From the NCBI RefSeq assembly GCF_001908205.1, contig NZ_LGHL01000139.1, forward strand, positions 1 to 64,000: a stretch of 64,000 nt of DNA. The letters run 5' to 3'. This document shows, in pieces, positions 61,044-64,000 of this stretch. Below the pieces are notes generated by a model, which saw only the letters and a list, made by a program, of their open reading frames with translations, made no database searches and was not told where the DNA came from. A program made the translations under genes and the position numbers. How positions within the stretch are numbered: the stretch's first letter is position 1; every line of letters starts with the position of its first letter. This DNA comes from Bradyrhizobium sp. NAS80.1. Its GTDB lineage: Bacteria; Pseudomonadota; Alphaproteobacteria; Rhizobiales; Xanthobacteraceae.

Positions 61044-61553
61044 ATGTCACACCCCAATCCTCCCATGACCGAGGTCCTCGTCGTCGCCGACTGCTGGCAG
61101 CGCGAGCCTGACGCCGAAGCCGTGATCCAGCGCGCCGTTGCGGCCGCTGCCGAGACTGTCGACGAAGACTTCGCAGAGGCGGAAGTCGCCGTCATGCTGA
61201 CCGACGATGCCGGCATCCGCACGCTCAACAGCAACTGGCGCGGCATCGACAAGCCGACCAACGTGTTGTCGTTTCCCGCGCTCCAGCCGGAGGGTGAATG
61301 GAAGCCGGGCGATGCGCCGCGCATGCTCGGCGATATCGCGATCGCCTACGAGACCATGCGGCGCGAGGCGAACGAGGAACAGAAGCCGTTCGATCATCAT
61401 CTGAGTCATCTCGCCGTGCATGGGTTCCTGCACCTGATCGGCTACGACCACGAGAACGACGACGACGCGGAGGAAATGGAAGCGCTGGAGACGCAGATCC
61501 TGGCCGATCTCGGCATTCCCGATCCCTATGCAGACCGCCCGGGGACGCACTGA
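61044..61553 (+). CDS. ybeY: Endoribonuclease YbeY
   Basis: A 169-residue single-strand endoribonuclease for 16S rRNA 3' maturation. The zinc-binding motif HLAVHGFLHLIGYDH is exact, and NSNWRGIDKPTNVLSFP is the family core. The first ATG at 61044 is used; an in-frame ATG at 61065 would start at MTEVLVVADCW and is also plausible. It is part of the phoH-ybeY-corC-lnt run. Confidence 0.96.
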   Translation: MSHPNPPMTEVLVVADCWQREPDAEAVIQRAVAAAAETVDEDFAEAEVAVMLTDDAGIRTLNSNWRGIDKPTNVLSFPALQPEGEWKPGDAPRMLGDIAIAYETMRREANEEQKPFDHHLSHLAVHGFLHLIGYDHENDDDAEEMEALETQILADLGIPDPYADRPGTH

Positions 61554-61554
61554 G

Positions 61555-62673
61555 ATGCCGGATTCCGAACCTACCCACGACAATCCGCGCAACACGGCGA
61601 ATTTGCCGGCCGTGGTGACGCCCGGCGAGGTCATGCGCCCGACCGCGGAAAGCTGGCTGCTGCGCGCCATCCGCACGCTGTTCGGCTGGAAGGCAGGCTC
61701 GGTACGAGACGACCTCCAGGTCGTGCTCGACGCCACGACGCCGGATGACACCGGCTTCTCCGCCGTCGAGCGCACCATGCTGCGCAACATCCTCGGCCTG
61801 CACGAGCGCCGCATCGCCGACGTCATGGTGCATCGCGCCGACATCGTCGCGGTCAAACGCGACATCCCGCTCGGGGAATTGATGGACCGGTTCGAGAGCG
61901 CGGGCCATTCGCGGCTCGTAGTCTACAACGAGACGCTCGACGATCCCGTCGGCATCGTCCACATCCGCGACCTGCTCGCCTTCATGACCGCGCGGGCGCG
62001 CGTGTCGGAAGCCGCCAAGACCAAGCGCAAGAAGCCGCTGCCGGCGGGGCTCGACCTGCGGGCAGTCGACCTCGCGCTGCCGCTGGAGGATGCACACATC
62101 ATCCGCAAGCTGCTTTACGTGCCGCCATCGATGCGGGCGATCGACCTGCTCGCGCAGATGCAGGCCACGCGCATTCACCTGGCGCTGGTGGTCGACGAAT
62201 ATGGCGGCAGCGACGGATTGGTCTCGCTCGAGGACATCGTCGAGCAGATCGTCGGCGAGATCGACGACGAGCATGACAGCGACGAGCCGCCCTCGATCGT
62301 GCGCCTGCCCGACAACGCCTTCATTGCCGATGCCCGCGCCAGCCTCGACGACGTCCGCACCGTGATCGGCGAGGACTTCGTCACCGGCGAGGCCGGTGAG
62401 GATGTGGAGACGCTGGGCGGCTATCTCGTCAGCTTCGTCGGCCGCCTGCCGGTGCGCGGCGAGGTGATCTCGGGCCCCGGCAATTACGAGGTCGAGGTGC
62501 TCGACGCCGATCCGCGCCGCGTCAAGCGGCTGCGCATCTCGACGCGGAAGGAACGTCCGGCGCCACGCACCCTGCGCGAGAGCCGCCGCCGCGATGTTAC
62601 GCCGGAGAGCGGCCAACCGCCTTCCAGTGACACGCCCAGTCCGCCCCCAAGCGACGGGGCCGGCCCGCAGTGA
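61555..62673 (+). CDS. CBS-domain transporter-associated protein (CorC/HlyC family)
   Basis: A 372-residue cytoplasmic protein with a CBS pair (HRADIVAVKRDIPLGELMDRF and AIDLLAQMQATRIHLALVVDEYGGSDGLVS) and a C-terminal transporter-associated domain. The start is ATG 61555, one base after the ybeY stop. Relatives are called CorC or hemolysin C and are linked to Mg/Co efflux. The C-terminal tail is long and rich in Pro, Arg and Ser. It overlaps the lnt start. Confidence 0.93.
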   Translation: MPDSEPTHDNPRNTANLPAVVTPGEVMRPTAESWLLRAIRTLFGWKAGSVRDDLQVVLDATTPDDTGFSAVERTMLRNILGLHERRIADVMVHRADIVAVKRDIPLGELMDRFESAGHSRLVVYNETLDDPVGIVHIRDLLAFMTARARVSEAAKTKRKKPLPAGLDLRAVDLALPLEDAHIIRKLLYVPPSMRAIDLLAQMQATRIHLALVVDEYGGSDGLVSLEDIVEQIVGEIDDEHDSDEPPSIVRLPDNAFIADARASLDDVRTVIGEDFVTGEAGEDVETLGGYLVSFVGRLPVRGEVISGPGNYEVEVLDADPRRVKRLRISTRKERPAPRTLRESRRRDVTPESGQPPSSDTPSPPPSDGAGPQ

Positions 62674-64000
62674 GCCCGTTCCAGCGATTTCGGCAGATCG
62701 CCCTCGCCATCATCCTCGCCTGGGGATGGAAGCGCGCGCTGATCGCCATGGCGGCCGGGGCGCTCTCGGTGCTGGCGCTGGCTCCGTTCAACGCCTTCCC
62801 GGTGCTCTTCGTCACGTTCCCGGTGCTGGTCTGGCTGATCGACGGCGCCGGCGGGGGACGTTTTGGCGGCATCCCCGCCGCAGCGCTGACCGGCTACTGG
62901 TTCGGGCTCGGCTATTTCGTCCCCGGCCTCTACTGGATCGGCTATGCCTTTTTCGTCGACGCCGATGTGTTCGCCTGGCTGACACCGTTCGCCGTGCTGG
63001 GCCTGCCGGCCTATCTTGCCATCTTCACGGCGATCGGCTTTGCGCTCGCCCGCCTGCTCTGGACCAAGAACGCCACGCGCGTGCTCGCGCTCGCAGCAAG
63101 CCTCACCATCAGCGAATGGCTGCGCGGTCACGCGCTGACCGGCTTTCCCTGGAACGCGTTCGGCTATGCGTTGTCCGAACCGCTGGCGCTGGCGCAGACG
63201 GCGTCGCTGGTCGGCCTGTGGGGCATGACGTTCCTGACGGTTGCGATCTTCGCGAGCCCTGCGACGCTGATCGACCGCACGCCCGATCGCCGCCCGGCGT
63301 GGCGCGTGCCAGCCGCAGCAGTCGCGCTCCTGATTGTCATGAGCATCTTCGGCGCGATCCGCCTGTCGCTGCATCCGACCACGATGGTCGCAGGCGCCAA
63401 GCTGCGCCTGATGCAGCCGAACCTCGAGCAGGACGCGAAATTCAACTACGCCGCCAAGGCGCAGGTGATGAAGAAATACCTGGCCTTGTCGGACCGCTCC
63501 TCCGGACCGCAATCGACCGGCGTGCGCGATGCCACCATCCTGATCTGGCCGGAATCCGCCTTTCCGTTTTTCCTGACCCGCGAAGCCGACGCGATGGCGC
63601 AGATCGCAGAACTCCTCCCGAAGGGCACGGTGCTGATCACGGGTTCGGTCCGCGCGCCCGACCTGCCGCCCGGCACGCCGATCACGCGCGCCTATAATTC
63701 GATCTATGCGATCGATCACGACGGCAGCGTGCTCGCGGTCTACGACAAGCTGCACCTCGTACCGTTCGGCGAATTTCTGCCCTACCAGGGCCTGATGGAG
63801 AAGCTCGGTTTCGAGCAACTGACGCGCATGCGCGGCGGCTTTATTCCCGGTACCGTGCGGCATGCGCTGCCGGTGCCGGGGGTGCCGCCCGCGCTGCCGC
63901 TGATCTGCTACGAGGCAATCTTTCCCGGCGAGGTGGCTGGACGCAACGAACGTCCGGGCTGGATCGTGAATCTCACCAATGACGGCTGGTTCGGCATCTC
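62670..64000 (+). CDS. lnt: Apolipoprotein N-acyltransferase, 3' end beyond the window
   Basis: The frame opens with GTG 62670, overlapping the TGA of the corC-like gene, and is still open at base 64000 (about 443 codons seen). The N-terminal part has five or more hydrophobic segments. The nitrilase domain shows the catalytic Glu in WPESAFPFF, Lys in YDKLHLVPFGEFLP and Cys in ICYEAIFPGE. Lnt adds the third acyl chain to lipoproteins in the inner membrane. The phoH-ybeY-corC-lnt order is conserved in proteobacteria. Confidence 0.95.
   Translation, partial: MSPFQRFRQIALAIILAWGWKRALIAMAAGALSVLALAPFNAFPVLFVTFPVLVWLIDGAGGGRFGGIPAAALTGYWFGLGYFVPGLYWIGYAFFVDADVFAWLTPFAVLGLPAYLAIFTAIGFALARLLWTKNATRVLALAASLTISEWLRGHALTGFPWNAFGYALSEPLALAQTASLVGLWGMTFLTVAIFASPATLIDRTPDRRPAWRVPAAAVALLIVMSIFGAIRLSLHPTTMVAGAKLRLMQPNLEQDAKFNYAAKAQVMKKYLALSDRSSGPQSTGVRDATILIWPESAFPFFLTREADAMAQIAELLPKGTVLITGSVRAPDLPPGTPITRAYNSIYAIDHDGSVLAVYDKLHLVPFGEFLPYQGLMEKLGFEQLTRMRGGFIPGTVRHALPVPGVPPALPLICYEAIFPGEVAGRNERPGWIVNLTNDGWFGI

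Noticed and set aside
62484..63863. Open frame of 459 codons antisense to lnt and the corC-like gene
   Set aside because: Both sense genes have clear catalytic motifs; the antisense product is low-complexity and unlike any family.
1..64000. CRISPR array, rRNA, tRNA, prophage or transposase genes
   Set aside because: Looked for on both strands. The repeats present are dispersed palindromes rather than spaced direct repeats, and no RNA-gene or transposase signature was found.

Overview
The window looks like the chromosome of a high-G+C alphaproteobacterium, almost certainly Bradyrhizobium or a close relative. Protein recognition and gene order support this: rpsT, dnaA, dnaN, recF and gyrB lie together, and tsaB, rimI, fur, a HAD hydrolase gene, miaB, phoH, ybeY, a corC-like gene and lnt form the usual Rhizobiales run. 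Short palindromic intergenic repeats also occur at many gene boundaries. I see no rRNA, tRNA, CRISPR array, prophage or insertion-sequence transposase.

Layout. 1-13.5 kb is metabolic: an orphan Bug-type solute-binding protein, a VOC protein, an acyl-CoA ligase, a cytochrome P450, an HD-GYP protein with a degenerate receiver, a periplasmic molybdenum hydroxylase pair, two alpha/beta hydrolases, a polysaccharide-export lipoprotein and msrA. 13.5-25.7 kb is the replication block: rpsT with a clear sigma70 promoter, a gene-free stretch with DnaA boxes and clustered GANTC sites that is a good oriC candidate, then dnaA, dnaN, recF and gyrB. Two insertions interrupt the block. One is a 366 bp unit with 33 bp inverted ends carrying a GIY-YIG ORF between dnaN and recF. 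The other is a tandemly duplicated family of exported repeat proteins between recF and gyrB, with apparent frameshifts.

26.4-30.5 kb is a compositionally different insert between gyrB and a murA paralogue. It holds a two-gene operon: a CHAT-type cysteine peptidase followed by a polytopic membrane protein with a four-cysteine cluster. A perfect TGTGA-N6-TCACA operator lies just upstream. This is the best candidate here for an undescribed, defence-like or cell-death system. The murA paralogue that follows has Asp in place of the catalytic-loop Cys, which predicts fosfomycin insensitivity.

32-54 kb is mixed housekeeping and accessory: a MATE exporter with a DUF2867 protein, a FUSC protein, a MmgE/PrpD protein, two beta-lactamase-fold hydrolases, a membrane-anchored AraC regulator, pirin, a long-form purC, a SulP-STAS-cyclic-nucleotide fusion transporter, an aldehyde dehydrogenase, a second acyl-CoA ligase, a PfkB sugar/adenosine kinase, murJ, trpS and a Usp protein. 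55-64 kb carries a NifU-like Fe-S carrier and then the tightly packed tsaB-to-lnt cluster for tRNA modification, metal regulation, rRNA maturation and lipoprotein acylation. lnt runs off the right edge.

Taken together the genome core is conventional. The interest lies in what has been put into it: the CHAT/membrane operon, the GIY-YIG palindrome unit, and the decaying repeat-protein pair.
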